DNA of 22,522 bases from Bacteroidaceae bacterium (GCA_024695315.1 JAILIJ010000020.1:1-22522), one strand, 5' to 3'. Counted from the stretch's first letter, positions 1 through 8,188 are shown. Translations and numbers: made by a program. The notes: generated by a model not told the origin, from the sequence alone.

Positions 1-1461
1 GGCACTGAGGCTCTTATCGCTCAAGAAAGAACGATTAGCCGTAAAAGAACCGACTTCACTACTATAAGTAGTATTATACCCCTTAGATCTTTGATGACTC
101 AAGGATGTGGAGAAATCCATTCCCCAAGGCTCTACATCAACACCGTAAGTTACGCCTAAAGCCGTGGTCTTAACATCGCTTTCGTTTATGAGACACTTAT
201 TCAAGTTCTCATTTTCCGTATAGTTGAGCGACAAGGACACATAATGATCAAGCGAAGTTGTCTCAAATGTATAAGATGGAGTAAGACTGAAACTTGACAT
301 CAAACGTTTCACGCGAGAACTGTCGGCCACATGTGCCGCCCCATCTTTCTGAGTTTGGTAATAGCCATTATACATGGCACTCAGATTGAGATGATCAGTT
401 ATGCGCGAAGAGGCACATACATTATATACATAGCCACAAGTGGTATAAAGCTGATCGTTAGAAACGTTATCCGACTGTCCGGAAAAGGATGCCGATACAG
501 AGACCTTATTAAACAAGAATGAACTTGCCGTTGCTCCAAGGCTCTGATAATTATTAGCCATATAGTAAGTTCCAAGAGATGTATAATCAGGTTGAACAAA
601 CCTATAACTAAGAGATGCGTTCAAATACGGTAAAACGAAATTAGCATTCAGGTCACCAGCAAAACGCGACAAGGTGCTATATCTTGTGTCGAATATTTCA
701 TCAAAAGATGTGTACACACTTGCCTTCTGTTCTTCAGTACTCGTGGTAAATATCGACGTCGCAGCATTAGCCGTAAAAGAGAGCCAGTCTGTTGCACGAT
801 ATCCACCTTTAAGCCCCACAACGACACTTTCCTTTGGACTTACCGATGAGCGCCACATTTCATCAAGAGAATTAAGGCAATCATAAGCACGAAGAACATA
901 CAAGTCGACGAAATAGCTTTTATTATCAGTATATCCTGCCTTAAATCCCCAGCCCATTCTCTTATATTGAGGAGAACGTGCATAAGGATCTGCAGGATCA
1001 TCATTTACAGCACTTCGTAAGCGTCCATAGAAGACTCCGCCATGCCAATTATCCTCACTATATTCGAGTCCTATACCATTAAAGGACATATTCATCACAT
1101 AGTTACTGAAATCCATAGACGAAAGTCCGAAATGTCCAGTCCAGTTCTTATAAGAAGGACTGAGACTGAAGGCTATGTGAGGATGATTAAAGTCCAGGCT
1201 ACTGTTCGTATAATAGAACGAAAAAGGCATACTTATACCATAAAGACTGATATCGAGATTTGCATATATCGAGTTACTCATAGGAGAACTGAATCCGTCG
1301 CCCAACGTGGAGTAACGATAAGTGTTCTGAGTACCTACAGCACCCGTAATTATCAATGGATTACTTTTTGCAATCTGAGATATATTTTGTGCCCGAACAC
1401 CACTCGAGAGCATAAAAGGAATCCCCAACAAAATTGTTGTCTTTATAGTTTTCAGCAGCAT
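1..1461 (-). CDS. Outer-membrane beta-barrel protein, C-terminal end outside window
   Basis: The minus-strand frame is open from the ATG at 1461 to the left edge (487 codons, no stop), so the protein is partial at its C-terminus. It starts with a clear signal peptide (MLLKTIKTTILLGIPFMLSS, then cleavage after VRA, about residue 24). The rest is rich in Tyr, Ser, Asn and Phe, with short alternating hydrophobic/polar stretches separated by polar turns (for example YANLDISLYGISMPFSFYY), as in a transmembrane beta-barrel; there is no hydrophobic alpha-helix after the signal. Segments such as KRMGWGFKAGY followed by YFVDLYVLRA resemble, from memory, an unnamed Bacteroidetes barrel family. It lies 50 bp after the T9SS cargo gene in the same direction, with no promoter visible between them, so co-transcription is likely. 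Barrel and export: well supported. Role as surface partner or anchor of the cargo: inference. It does not look like a TonB-dependent receptor (no plug seen). Confidence 0.75.
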   Translation of the reverse strand, partial: MLLKTIKTTILLGIPFMLSSGVRAQNISQIAKSNPLIITGAVGTQNTYRYSTLGDGFSSPMSNSIYANLDISLYGISMPFSFYYTNSSLDFNHPHIAFSLSPSYKNWTGHFGLSSMDFSNYVMNMSFNGIGLEYSEDNWHGGVFYGRLRSAVNDDPADPYARSPQYKRMGWGFKAGYTDNKSYFVDLYVLRAYDCLNSLDEMWRSSVSPKESVVVGLKGGYRATDWLSFTANAATSIFTTSTEEQKASVYTSFDEIFDTRYSTLSRFAGDLNANFVLPYLNASLSYRFVQPDYTSLGTYYMANNYQSLGATASSFLFNKVSVSASFSGQSDNVSNDQLYTTCGYVYNVCASSRITDHLNLSAMYNGYYQTQKDGAAHVADSSRVKRLMSSFSLTPSYTFETTSLDHYVSLSLNYTENENLNKCLINESDVKTTALGVTYGVDVEPWGMDFSTSLSHQRSKGYNTTYSSEVGSFTANRSFLSDKSLSA

Positions 1462-1511
1462 TTACTTTTTTATTCTGTGAGCCTAGTTTATTATAATTGT
1501 ACTATTAATTA

Positions 1512-3602
1512 TTACTTCAAGATCTTCTTTGTGACAGTACGGCCATTCACGTTGTACTTAACGAAATATACACCTGTTGTCATAGAAGACACCTTACGAC
1601 CGTAAATATCGAAAATGGCGATAATATTATCCTCGTCTATATTTACATCAACCTCGTCAATATCTGTCACCACATCTCCAATAGTCAATTTTGCAGGAGA
1701 CTTAAGAGAACCAATATTATTAGTATAATTCACAGACTCTTTTATGTTTGAGACCTCGCCTGTAACCTTATTAAGTAATTTGAATGACACAATATCACCA
1801 GTTTGTCCAGCAACATTGATAAACATCTTACCAGATTCAGAAACCTTTCCTTCGCCTCGACACTCCTCGCCAACGAAAGCACCTATACTATAATTCTCAA
1901 CATCTTCAACATCTTCAACCAAAGCGACCATTGTCATATTATCGGCATAAGCAGAAGAATTGTAATTCCATATTGAAGACTTAGAATGAGGTGCCTCAGT
2001 ACGTCTCTTTGCCTTTGCAGGAACGAAATATGAAACATTTGTATTAAGACTTGAATTTACTGTATATATAATGTCTGAGTTCAAAGTCAAGGAGTATGTA
2101 GCAGCTTTATTTGAATAATACATATATCCCTTGCCAGCCTCAAGAATGAAGTCAGAAGAACCTTCCCACTTTCTACCATTATATTCAATGAAAGCATCTT
2201 TTCCAATAATACGATCGCCATAGATAGGCTTATTTTGGAAAGCAGAAGATATATCGTCTAAACTGAGATCTAACTGATATGGATTATTTATCCAGTTATA
2301 GCCAGTTCTAATATCTTTTGATTCTTCAAAAATAGACTCAACATCATATCCTGAAGCTATTGTCATAGAAGAATTAGCTTTTATCTTATACATACCATCT
2401 GCAACGTTCAGTTCTTCAATATCTCCAAACAAACCATAGTTAGCATCATTATAGAGGATACTTAATTGTGAACGTATTTCTGATAAGTTGGAAGTAACCC
2501 AATCCTGATATTCACCAGAATTATTCATAAGATTAATGTTGCCTGCTGTAGCATCTACACTATATAATGAAGTCCAGTTCCATCCAGAATTAAGACCTAT
2601 ATTTGCATTAACAATCAAAGTGCCATATTCTTCTCCATCAGCTGACTTCATCTTCTGGCTACCATAATATACTTCATATTTAGTCTTGCCTGCCATATTT
2701 GCATAAATGTCATAGAAGTATTGATCATTATCGTCATTAGGACAGAAAACGGCAACAGGCACGCCACATAAATCAGTAAACAAAAATGTCACATTATCTG
2801 GTTCAAACAAAATACCCTGAACATCTGACAACTGAACAGAGGTAGTTGTATATCTATTCATTTCTATAGTACTTGGATAAGTAAAGCTGATAGGTTTTGA
2901 GATTGTAACATAAGAGCCACAAGTCCTCACATATCGGCCATCAGTATAGTTCGGTCCAGAAACGACCAACTTCAAGTATTTAGATATACATTCTCCACTA
3001 GCTTCTATAGCATTATTTACAACCGTAAAGGCTGTAGAATATGAAGTCCAATAATAAGATATTTCACTCAAGATGCTTGACTTTCCTGTAAGGGTAACAT
3101 TTTCGCCTTTTTTATTTTGATACAGAAGAGTGATTTCTGAAGTCAAATCGTGAGAAAATGGTACATCTTCAATATACGTCAAATCTCTTGTAATAGTAAC
3201 ACCAGTCAAAGCATCAACATAAAAATTGACCGGCATGTGTGTGTTAGTATCAAAAGTAATGTTAGAACTTGGTGTCACAGAGTATTCTAATCCTCCATAA
3301 AACACCTTAAAGGTTACTTCTGCTCCGAGATCGTTTTCGTCACCCAAAACTCGAAGAAGATAAAACTCTTGAGATGATGACTTAGATTGTACTGTTGTCG
3401 ATGCAACAGCACGACATTTTCCATTTATGAAGGCCGCTATTTCAACTATTGAGTCAGCATTTGCAACGCCTCCATTAATTGTTATTTGGGCATAGATAGG
3501 TGTACTAGATGGGTAGTCATACGCAGAAACGCTTGTCCAATGTGTTGCCCATGTAACGACACTAGACATAAGGAGCAGAAAAGACAAAAGGAGCTTTTTC
3601 AT
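1512..3602 (-). CDS. T9SS-exported surface or secreted protein with C-terminal sorting domain
   Basis: A 696-residue protein when started at the ATG at 3602, where the signal peptide is compact (MKKLLLSFLLLMSSVVTWA, cleavage about residue 19); an in-frame ATG at 3641 would add 13 residues before it and is less likely. The last about 45 residues (FDIYGRKV..., GVYFVKYNVNGRTVTKKILK) match the type A C-terminal sorting domain of type IX secretion, which directs passage through the outer membrane and surface attachment or release. Residues about 25-125 and about 545-640 look like related beta-sandwich units (AFINGKCRAVA versus AFVGEECRGEG). Residues about 335-520 hold two tandem segments opening with GWNWTSL and GYNWINN, a repeat type I recall from other Bacteroidetes cargo proteins. 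No catalytic motif is visible, so an adhesive or structural role is the cautious guess. It is first in an apparent operon with the downstream barrel gene and has a full promoter at 3690-3721. Confidence 0.85.
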   Translation of the reverse strand: MKKLLLSFLLLMSSVVTWATHWTSVSAYDYPSSTPIYAQITINGGVANADSIVEIAAFINGKCRAVASTTVQSKSSSQEFYLLRVLGDENDLGAEVTFKVFYGGLEYSVTPSSNITFDTNTHMPVNFYVDALTGVTITRDLTYIEDVPFSHDLTSEITLLYQNKKGENVTLTGKSSILSEISYYWTSYSTAFTVVNNAIEASGECISKYLKLVVSGPNYTDGRYVRTCGSYVTISKPISFTYPSTIEMNRYTTTSVQLSDVQGILFEPDNVTFLFTDLCGVPVAVFCPNDDNDQYFYDIYANMAGKTKYEVYYGSQKMKSADGEEYGTLIVNANIGLNSGWNWTSLYSVDATAGNINLMNNSGEYQDWVTSNLSEIRSQLSILYNDANYGLFGDIEELNVADGMYKIKANSSMTIASGYDVESIFEESKDIRTGYNWINNPYQLDLSLDDISSAFQNKPIYGDRIIGKDAFIEYNGRKWEGSSDFILEAGKGYMYYSNKAATYSLTLNSDIIYTVNSSLNTNVSYFVPAKAKRRTEAPHSKSSIWNYNSSAYADNMTMVALVEDVEDVENYSIGAFVGEECRGEGKVSESGKMFINVAGQTGDIVSFKLLNKVTGEVSNIKESVNYTNNIGSLKSPAKLTIGDVVTDIDEVDVNIDEDNIIAIFDIYGRKVSSMTTGVYFVKYNVNGRTVTKKILK

Positions 3603-3685
3603 ATTAGATGTATAGTTTAATAAAATTTTATTTTTTTTCATTCAACCTATAAAACTTCAATTTTTATTCATTCTTTTTGGAATTA

Positions 3686-3720
3686 TTGGCAAATTTAAGC
3701 TTTTTAAGCCTAATTGCCAA
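3686..3720. repeat. Inverted repeat TTGGCAA-N21-TTGCCAA over the cargo promoter
   Basis: TTGGCAA at 3686-3692 and its exact reverse complement TTGCCAA at 3714-3720. The left half overlaps the -7 element and the right half overlaps the -33 element. Seven perfect base pairs; half-site centres are 28 bp apart, so a dimeric regulator could sit across the core promoter. A binding site is inferred; only the repeat and its position are seen. Confidence 0.5.
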
Positions 3721-3721
3721 A
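3690..3721 (-). promoter_or_regulatory. Bacteroidetes-type promoter of the T9SS cargo gene
   Basis: On the minus strand, TTTG (3718-3721), 20 bp, then TAAATTTG (3690-3697) fits the -33 TTTG / -7 TAnnTTTG pattern of the Bacteroidetes primary sigma factor with the usual 19-21 bp spacing. Transcription would start near 3683, giving a leader of about 80 nt to the ATG at 3602. Confidence 0.65.
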
Positions 3722-3906
3722 CAAACATTTCAAAATGTGCCATTGTTGGAAACATAATGGATAAAACAAATACAATTCGACTATCCTTTAAGCGAAAAAC
3801 ACATTTAGCAAACATCAAAATACACAAATTTCGTTCCATAAATTGATATTTAGTAAATTTATATTTTTTATAAGCATTTTTCATTCAAAAATAATTCTAT
3901 AACTCA

Positions 3907-3924
3907 TATTTTTGTTTACATTTG
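3907..3924 (+). promoter_or_regulatory. Possible promoter elements for the hybrid regulator gene
   Basis: Two overlapping matches to TAnnTTTG on the plus strand: TATTTTTG at 3907-3914 and TACATTTG at 3917-3924. Neither has a TTTG at 19-21 bp upstream, so the call is weak. If used, the leader to the ATG at 4139 would be about 200 nt. Confidence 0.35.
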
Positions 3925-4138
3925 CAAATAATAACCTAATTTAGCACAAAAGAACAATTCAACCTTCGCAAAAAATATTAAGTAATAAAGGACTATAATA
4001 ACCATTTGGCTCAATTTAGAGGATTATACGAATATTTAGATTTCGTCTAGAATCATTTACAACCAAAATAATAAAAGTCCTACCGACTATCACTAAATAC
4101 ATGAATAAAACTTGCGAAGTTTAATCAAAAAAGATAAC

Positions 4139-6613
4139 ATGGCAAACAAAGGTCTTATGCACATAAAGAATTTTTTAATCGTGATGGCTTTTATTAATGT
4201 CATCTTGGGGTGTAATAGGCATAAAACCTACGAATTAACGCCAATAGAAATAGAAGCCAACCACCTTGCTGATAGTCTCGACGACATGTCTGAAGAACTA
4301 TTAAAACATGTCAACAGATATCACCAACTCGGAGAAGCTAAAGCCGAACTCATCGTTAGACAGAAATACGGAAAGTCTCTAAGGGATCACTCTCTCTTTG
4401 AGGAGGCTATACGTCAGCACAATATTTGTATCACAATGGCTAAGGAAATGAATGACACTGTACAGCTCATTACCGCACTTAACAATCAGGGTACAAATTA
4501 TAGACGACTAGGAATAATGGACGATGCCGCGGATTTACATTACGAAGCTCTTGAGATATGTGATAAAGTGGACGATGGGGGTGACATGGAAATAAAGAAG
4601 ATTACCACACGTACGTTAAATGGACTCGGAAATGTGTATCTTTCTCTTAAAAACTACGAGATTGCAGAGCAGTATTTCCGAAAAGCATACAATAACGAAT
4701 CCATGGCAAAGAACCCTACTGGATTAGCTATAAACTTAGCTAACATTGGTAGCGTCAAAGAACATCAAGGGGATTTAGATTCGGCACTCATATATTACAA
4801 TCAATCTCTTGAATATAACAGAGCTTGTAACAATCAAATAGGAATTAGTCTTTGCTACATGTATTTGGGTAAGTTATCTGAAAAGAGAAATGAAAAAGAT
4901 GACGCTCTAAAATACTATCAGGAAGGATATAAATTAGGATACCCTACTGGCGACGCATGGCATTGGTTAGAGCCTTGCATCGCTATGGTAAGCTTATATA
5001 TTGACGAGCATAAACTTGACTCTGCAAGCAAATATATTGACCAATGTCTATCTACAGCCTATGAAATTAATTCATTCGACCATTTAGCTCGCATACACGA
5101 ACTTAACGCTAAATTACATGAGGAAAGAGGCGAAGCAGAAGAAGCGCTGAAAAACTATCACTACAGCCAGTCTTACAAGGACTCGGTAGATTTCGAAGAT
5201 AGCCAAAGCCATGTACAAAACATCAGAGTAGGATACGAAGAGAATAAAGCGAAAGTGGCTGAGGAGAATGCGAAGACGGAGAAAAAAATCAGAAACCTAA
5301 TTCTCTATAGTGCTTTAACTATCATCATTCTCATTATTATCCTGTTACTCTTCTTCTTTAGATGGATAAAAGAACGAAGAAAATCTGCTGATGCTCTCGA
5401 AAAAATTGATAAGGAAAGACAGGATTTCTATCGTGGAGTAACTCACCAACTTAGAACTCCTTTAACGGTGGTTATTGGTATGACTGAACAACTTAGAAAA
5501 TATCTTCCAAGTGACAGCAGAATAGCTCAACGTGAATTCGATGCTGTAGAACGTCAAAGCCAAAACCTGCTCAAGCTCATAACGGAAATGATTGAGTATT
5601 CCAAGAATAATACAAGTTCTAACATTCTTACGGAATTACCAACTCCTAATAATGATCAAAATGAAGAACTTGCAAAACTTAACGAGGGATATCTAATCAT
5701 GTCGGAGGCTAATAACGAAATCCCAGATGAAGATGAGGATAATAGAAATTATATCCTTTTGGCTGAAGACGACCCAGATATCGCTCTTCTTATAACTGAG
5801 ATGCTCAAAAACGAGGGCTACCACTACTCATGGGCTAAGGACGGACAAGAAGCTTGGGAAATGATACATAATAAAATGCCGGATCTTCTCATTACAGACA
5901 TCATGATGCCAAGAAAAGACGGATTGGAATTGATGAAAAATATAAGAGAGGACGATAGCATCAACCATCTGCCTATTATAGTCGTTTCTGCACGTGTGGA
6001 TAATAAGGATAGACTGGTAGGTATTGAGGCTGGAGCAGAAGTATATCTTGGAAAGCCTTTCATTCCGAATGAACTTTTACTACGCGTCAGAAAACTTCTT
6101 GAACAAAGACAGATCCTGCGTACTAAATTCCTCGATTCTATATCGAATAAGAATCATAACGAGAATGTGACTCCTGCTAATGCGCAAGTGGAAGGTAACA
6201 AGAAACTCTATGATAAGAAGGAAGAAAAGCAAGAGGAAAAGAAAAATGGCGAAATAAAGATGTCTGACAAGGAAAATGCCTTTATAGAAAGGATAAATTA
6301 TATTATCAAGAAGAACATGTCAGACCCTAATTTCAGTTCTGCTTCTCTTGCCGATCAGCTAAATACAACTACAGGAACGCTCAACCGTAAACTTAAGAAT
6401 TTGACCGATATAGACACTACACATTATATTCGAATGCACAGGGTTGCAAAAGCAAAACAAATGCTTGCGGACACAGACTTATCTATGGTTGAAATTCAAA
6501 TTGCTTGCGGATTTGAAACACCAAGTTATTTCTCACGTGTATTCAGAGCAGATGTAGGCTCAAGCCCATCTGAATATAGAAGGAATATTTTCCTAAATGA
6601 AAAGATAGATTAA
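4139..6613 (+). CDS. TPR / DHp / receiver / AraC hybrid regulator lacking a kinase ATPase domain
   Basis: An 824-residue protein from the ATG at 4139; the frame opens at a TTG at 4112, but the ATG gives a normal N-terminus. Order: hydrophobic leader with lipobox-like ILGC (Cys25); tetratricopeptide repeats about residues 60-365; charged helix; one membrane helix about 387-409; DHp (HisKA)-like helices with THQLRTP (His436) to about 485; acidic linker; receiver domain about 538-660 with EDD (543-545), phospho-acceptor Asp587 (LLITDIMMP) and Lys639 (GKPF); AraC-type DNA-binding domain about 715-818 (HYIRMHRVAKAKQML, then IACGFETPSYFSRVFR). The roughly 220-residue HATPase_c domain expected between DHp and receiver is absent, with no N, G1 or G2 box, and the residue after His is Gln rather than Glu. 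The protein therefore probably cannot phosphorylate itself. By position it may control the divergent cargo/barrel operon (inference). TPR sensing probably occurs in the periplasm. Confidence 0.9.
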   Translation: MANKGLMHIKNFLIVMAFINVILGCNRHKTYELTPIEIEANHLADSLDDMSEELLKHVNRYHQLGEAKAELIVRQKYGKSLRDHSLFEEAIRQHNICITMAKEMNDTVQLITALNNQGTNYRRLGIMDDAADLHYEALEICDKVDDGGDMEIKKITTRTLNGLGNVYLSLKNYEIAEQYFRKAYNNESMAKNPTGLAINLANIGSVKEHQGDLDSALIYYNQSLEYNRACNNQIGISLCYMYLGKLSEKRNEKDDALKYYQEGYKLGYPTGDAWHWLEPCIAMVSLYIDEHKLDSASKYIDQCLSTAYEINSFDHLARIHELNAKLHEERGEAEEALKNYHYSQSYKDSVDFEDSQSHVQNIRVGYEENKAKVAEENAKTEKKIRNLILYSALTIIILIIILLLFFFRWIKERRKSADALEKIDKERQDFYRGVTHQLRTPLTVVIGMTEQLRKYLPSDSRIAQREFDAVERQSQNLLKLITEMIEYSKNNTSSNILTELPTPNNDQNEELAKLNEGYLIMSEANNEIPDEDEDNRNYILLAEDDPDIALLITEMLKNEGYHYSWAKDGQEAWEMIHNKMPDLLITDIMMPRKDGLELMKNIREDDSINHLPIIVVSARVDNKDRLVGIEAGAEVYLGKPFIPNELLLRVRKLLEQRQILRTKFLDSISNKNHNENVTPANAQVEGNKKLYDKKEEKQEEKKNGEIKMSDKENAFIERINYIIKKNMSDPNFSSASLADQLNTTTGTLNRKLKNLTDIDTTHYIRMHRVAKAKQMLADTDLSMVEIQIACGFETPSYFSRVFRADVGSSPSEYRRNIFLNEKID

Positions 6614-6660
6614 GACTTTTGCAAAATAGTTTGCGTTAAAATCAAATTTTTGAAACAATA

Positions 6661-6702
6661 AAAAAGATCCGTAACATACTCAACTGTTGTTACGGACCTT
6701 CT
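6661..6702 (+). terminator. Terminator after the hybrid regulator gene
   Basis: An 11-bp stem (6666-6676 with 6688-6698; one G-T pair; core CCGTAACA/TGTTACGG) with an 11-nt loop, followed by TTCTAATTT. It starts about 50 bp after the stop codon at 6613. Confidence 0.7.
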
Positions 6703-6794
6703 AATTTACATTTTGTCACAAACTTTCAAATGGTTAAGTGACATTTTGCTATTACAAATTAAGCAAATGCCTATATTTATGTCAAAGAACATTT

Positions 6795-6849
6795 CACGAA
6801 AGAATTACGAAGGTGATACGAAGGTAATACGAAGGTAATTCGAAGGTGC
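6795..6849. repeat. Five 11-bp tandem repeats, consensus TACGAAGGTAA
   Basis: Five consecutive 11-bp units in exact register: CACGAAAGAAT, TACGAAGGTGA, TACGAAGGTAA, TACGAAGGTAA, TTCGAAGGTGC. The core ACGAA or TCGAA recurs in each. Unit length is close to one turn of the DNA helix. The array lies between convergent genes. A related array in the same phase occurs at 20244-20287. Confidence 0.85.
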
Positions 6850-6914
6850 TTTATGTTACAATTTGTCATCTTCGATTTAGAAAGTATTTTAGCTCATACA
6901 AGACGTCAATAGAC

Positions 6915-6957
6915 AAAAAATAGCCTCGAAGGTAAAATATATTTTCCTCCAAGGCTA
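6915..6957 (-). terminator. Terminator of asd
   Basis: Read on the minus strand, a long hairpin with outer arms TAGCCT (at 6952-6957) and AGGCTA (at 6921-6926), further pairing inside and a short AT-rich loop, runs directly into a stretch of six T (6915-6920). It sits about 60 bp after the asd stop codon. Confidence 0.8.
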
Positions 6958-7014
6958 TACATTATATTGTAGAATGAGCCGAAATACAATATTTCAGAGC
7001 TCTACGTCTTTATC

Positions 7015-8073
7015 TTACTTTACGTTGCCTACCTTAATAAGATATTCAGCAATCTGAACTGCATTAAGAGCAGCCCCCTTCTTGATCTGATCACCAGAAA
7101 GCCATAAAGTTATGCCATTCTCATTTGCAAGATCCTTACGTACACGTCCAACATATACATCGTCCTTACCAGCTGTATAAAGTGGCATAGGATAAGGCAG
7201 ACCTTCCATAGTTTCCTTTGTTGCGTCTAAGTTAGCCTTTGCTCCTACACGCTTTGGATCATCAATAAGAGTAACGCCATTAGCTGCAGCAATAGCTTTT
7301 CTTACTTCTTCAATATCCAAAGGCTTTTCTGTCTCAATCCAAACAGCCTCAGAATGAGCACGAAGAGATGAAATACGCACACACATAGCAGAACACTTAG
7401 CGTCTGTGTGCATAATCTTACGTGTCTCATTAAACATCTTCATTTCCTCTTTTGTATATCCATTATCCTGGAAAACATCAATCTGAGGAATAACATTATA
7501 AGCGAGCTGATAAGCAAACTTATTTACAGTTGGCTCCTCATCGTTAGCTAACTGCTTATACTGCTCCTGAAGTTCTGCCATAGCAGCAGCTCCAGCACCA
7601 GATGCACTCTGATATGAAGCAACATGAATTCGAGAAATGTGTGAAAGATTCTCAATTGGCTTGAGAACAACAACCATCATGATTGTTGTACAGTTTGGAT
7701 TAGCAATAATTCCTCTTGGACGATTGAGAGCATCCTCAGCATTACACTCAGGAACAACCAAAGGAACGTCAGAATCCATACGGAAAGCACTTGAATTGTC
7801 AATCATGACAGCACCGTACTTGGTGATGTCTTCAGCAAACTCTTTTGATGTACCAGCACCTGCACTAGTGAATGCAATATCAATATCCTTGAAATCATCA
7901 CCATGCTTAAGGAGCTTGACCTCATATTCCTTGCCTCTGAACTTATACTTAGTTCCGGCACTACGAGTTGAACCGAAAAGGACTAAATCATCAAGTGGGA
8001 AATTTCTCTCATCGAGAACGCGGAGAAACTCCTGTCCTACGGCGCCAGATGCGCCAACAATAGCTACTTTCAT
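7015..8073 (-). CDS. asd: Aspartate-semialdehyde dehydrogenase
   Basis: Catalyses NADPH-dependent reduction of aspartyl phosphate to aspartate semialdehyde, the branch point to lysine/diaminopimelate, threonine and methionine, in the cytoplasm. At 352 residues it is slightly longer than the common 330-340. Visible motifs: N-terminal dinucleotide loop GASGAVG (7-13); substrate loop NSSAFRMD (93-100); catalytic Cys128 in NPNCTT; ASGAGAAAM (158-166); and RISSLRAH with His240 as likely acid/base. ATG at 8073 begins MKVAIVGASG, exactly where the family starts. It appears monocistronic, with its own -7 element at 8130-8137 and a strong terminator at 6915-6957. Confidence 0.97.
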   Translation of the reverse strand: MKVAIVGASGAVGQEFLRVLDERNFPLDDLVLFGSTRSAGTKYKFRGKEYEVKLLKHGDDFKDIDIAFTSAGAGTSKEFAEDITKYGAVMIDNSSAFRMDSDVPLVVPECNAEDALNRPRGIIANPNCTTIMMVVVLKPIENLSHISRIHVASYQSASGAGAAAMAELQEQYKQLANDEEPTVNKFAYQLAYNVIPQIDVFQDNGYTKEEMKMFNETRKIMHTDAKCSAMCVRISSLRAHSEAVWIETEKPLDIEEVRKAIAAANGVTLIDDPKRVGAKANLDATKETMEGLPYPMPLYTAGKDDVYVGRVRKDLANENGITLWLSGDQIKKGAALNAVQIAEYLIKVGNVK

Positions 8074-8129
8074 TTTGTTTTTTATTATTAATCTTATTCC
8101 TTATTAAGAATTAAATATGAAATCGGCAG

Positions 8130-8137
8130 CAAAATTA
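8130..8137 (-). promoter_or_regulatory. Promoter -7 element of asd
   Basis: TAATTTTG on the minus strand fits TAnnTTTG, about 57 bp upstream of the asd ATG. No clear -33 TTTG is found at the right distance. Confidence 0.45.
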
Positions 8138-8180
8138 CAACTTTTAATCGAAATCATAAAAGTATACGACTAAAAGTTAG

Positions 8181-8188
8181 TAACTTTG
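8181..8188 (+). promoter_or_regulatory. Promoter -7 element of the cation/proton antiporter gene
   Basis: TAACTTTG on the plus strand fits TAnnTTTG; it is followed by CAGAAAA, a stretch also found after the dut and dgt elements. It would give a leader of about 55 nt before the TTG start at 8249. Confidence 0.5.

Larger units (their letters stand above)
3603..4138. other. Divergent regulatory intergenic region, 536 bases
   Basis: Very AT-rich spacer between the cargo gene and the divergent regulator gene. It contains the cargo promoter (3690-3721), plus-strand -7-like elements near 3907-3924, and a loose direct repeat of the type CAAACAT-CAAAAT (about 3722-3734 and 3810-3822). A minus-strand reading frame at 3657-3884 spans the promoter and has no recognisable protein features, so I do not call it a gene. 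No RNA gene is recognised. Confidence 0.6.
6614..7014. other. Convergent intergenic region, 401 bases
   Basis: No coding frame is supported. Contents in order: terminator of the hybrid regulator gene (6661-6702), a weak inverted repeat TGTCAC/GTGACA (6714-6719 and 6738-6743), the 11-bp tandem repeat array (6795-6849), and the asd terminator (6915-6957). Confidence 0.7.

Noticed and set aside
1042..1605. Plus-strand 187-codon open frame
   Set aside because: It is antisense to the signal-peptide and early barrel coding region and to the end of the cargo gene; its composition (many Arg, Ile, Thr, Tyr) is that of a shadow frame.
3657..3884. Minus-strand 75-codon open frame upstream of the T9SS cargo gene
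   Set aside because: It spans the cargo promoter and inverted repeat, has extreme AT-driven composition (many Lys, Phe, Asn) and shows no domain, signal or neighbour logic.
4112..4138. TTG start adding nine residues to the hybrid regulator
   Set aside because: A downstream ATG (4139) already gives a compact signal/anchor segment with lipobox; no support for the longer form.
5601..5750. Frameshift or deletion artefact hiding an ATPase domain in the hybrid regulator
   Set aside because: The stretch is only about 150 bases, far too short for HATPase_c in any frame, and the frame is continuous through the receiver and AraC domains.
6714..6743. Inverted repeat TGTCAC-N18-GTGACA as an operator or terminator
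   Set aside because: Only 6 bp with an 18-nt loop in AT-rich sequence, no adjacent promoter and no T tract; mentioned only as part of the intergenic description.
7637..8107. Plus-strand 156-codon open frame over the start of asd
   Set aside because: Fully antisense to the well-conserved N-terminal half of asd, with low-complexity Ser/Leu content and no motif.
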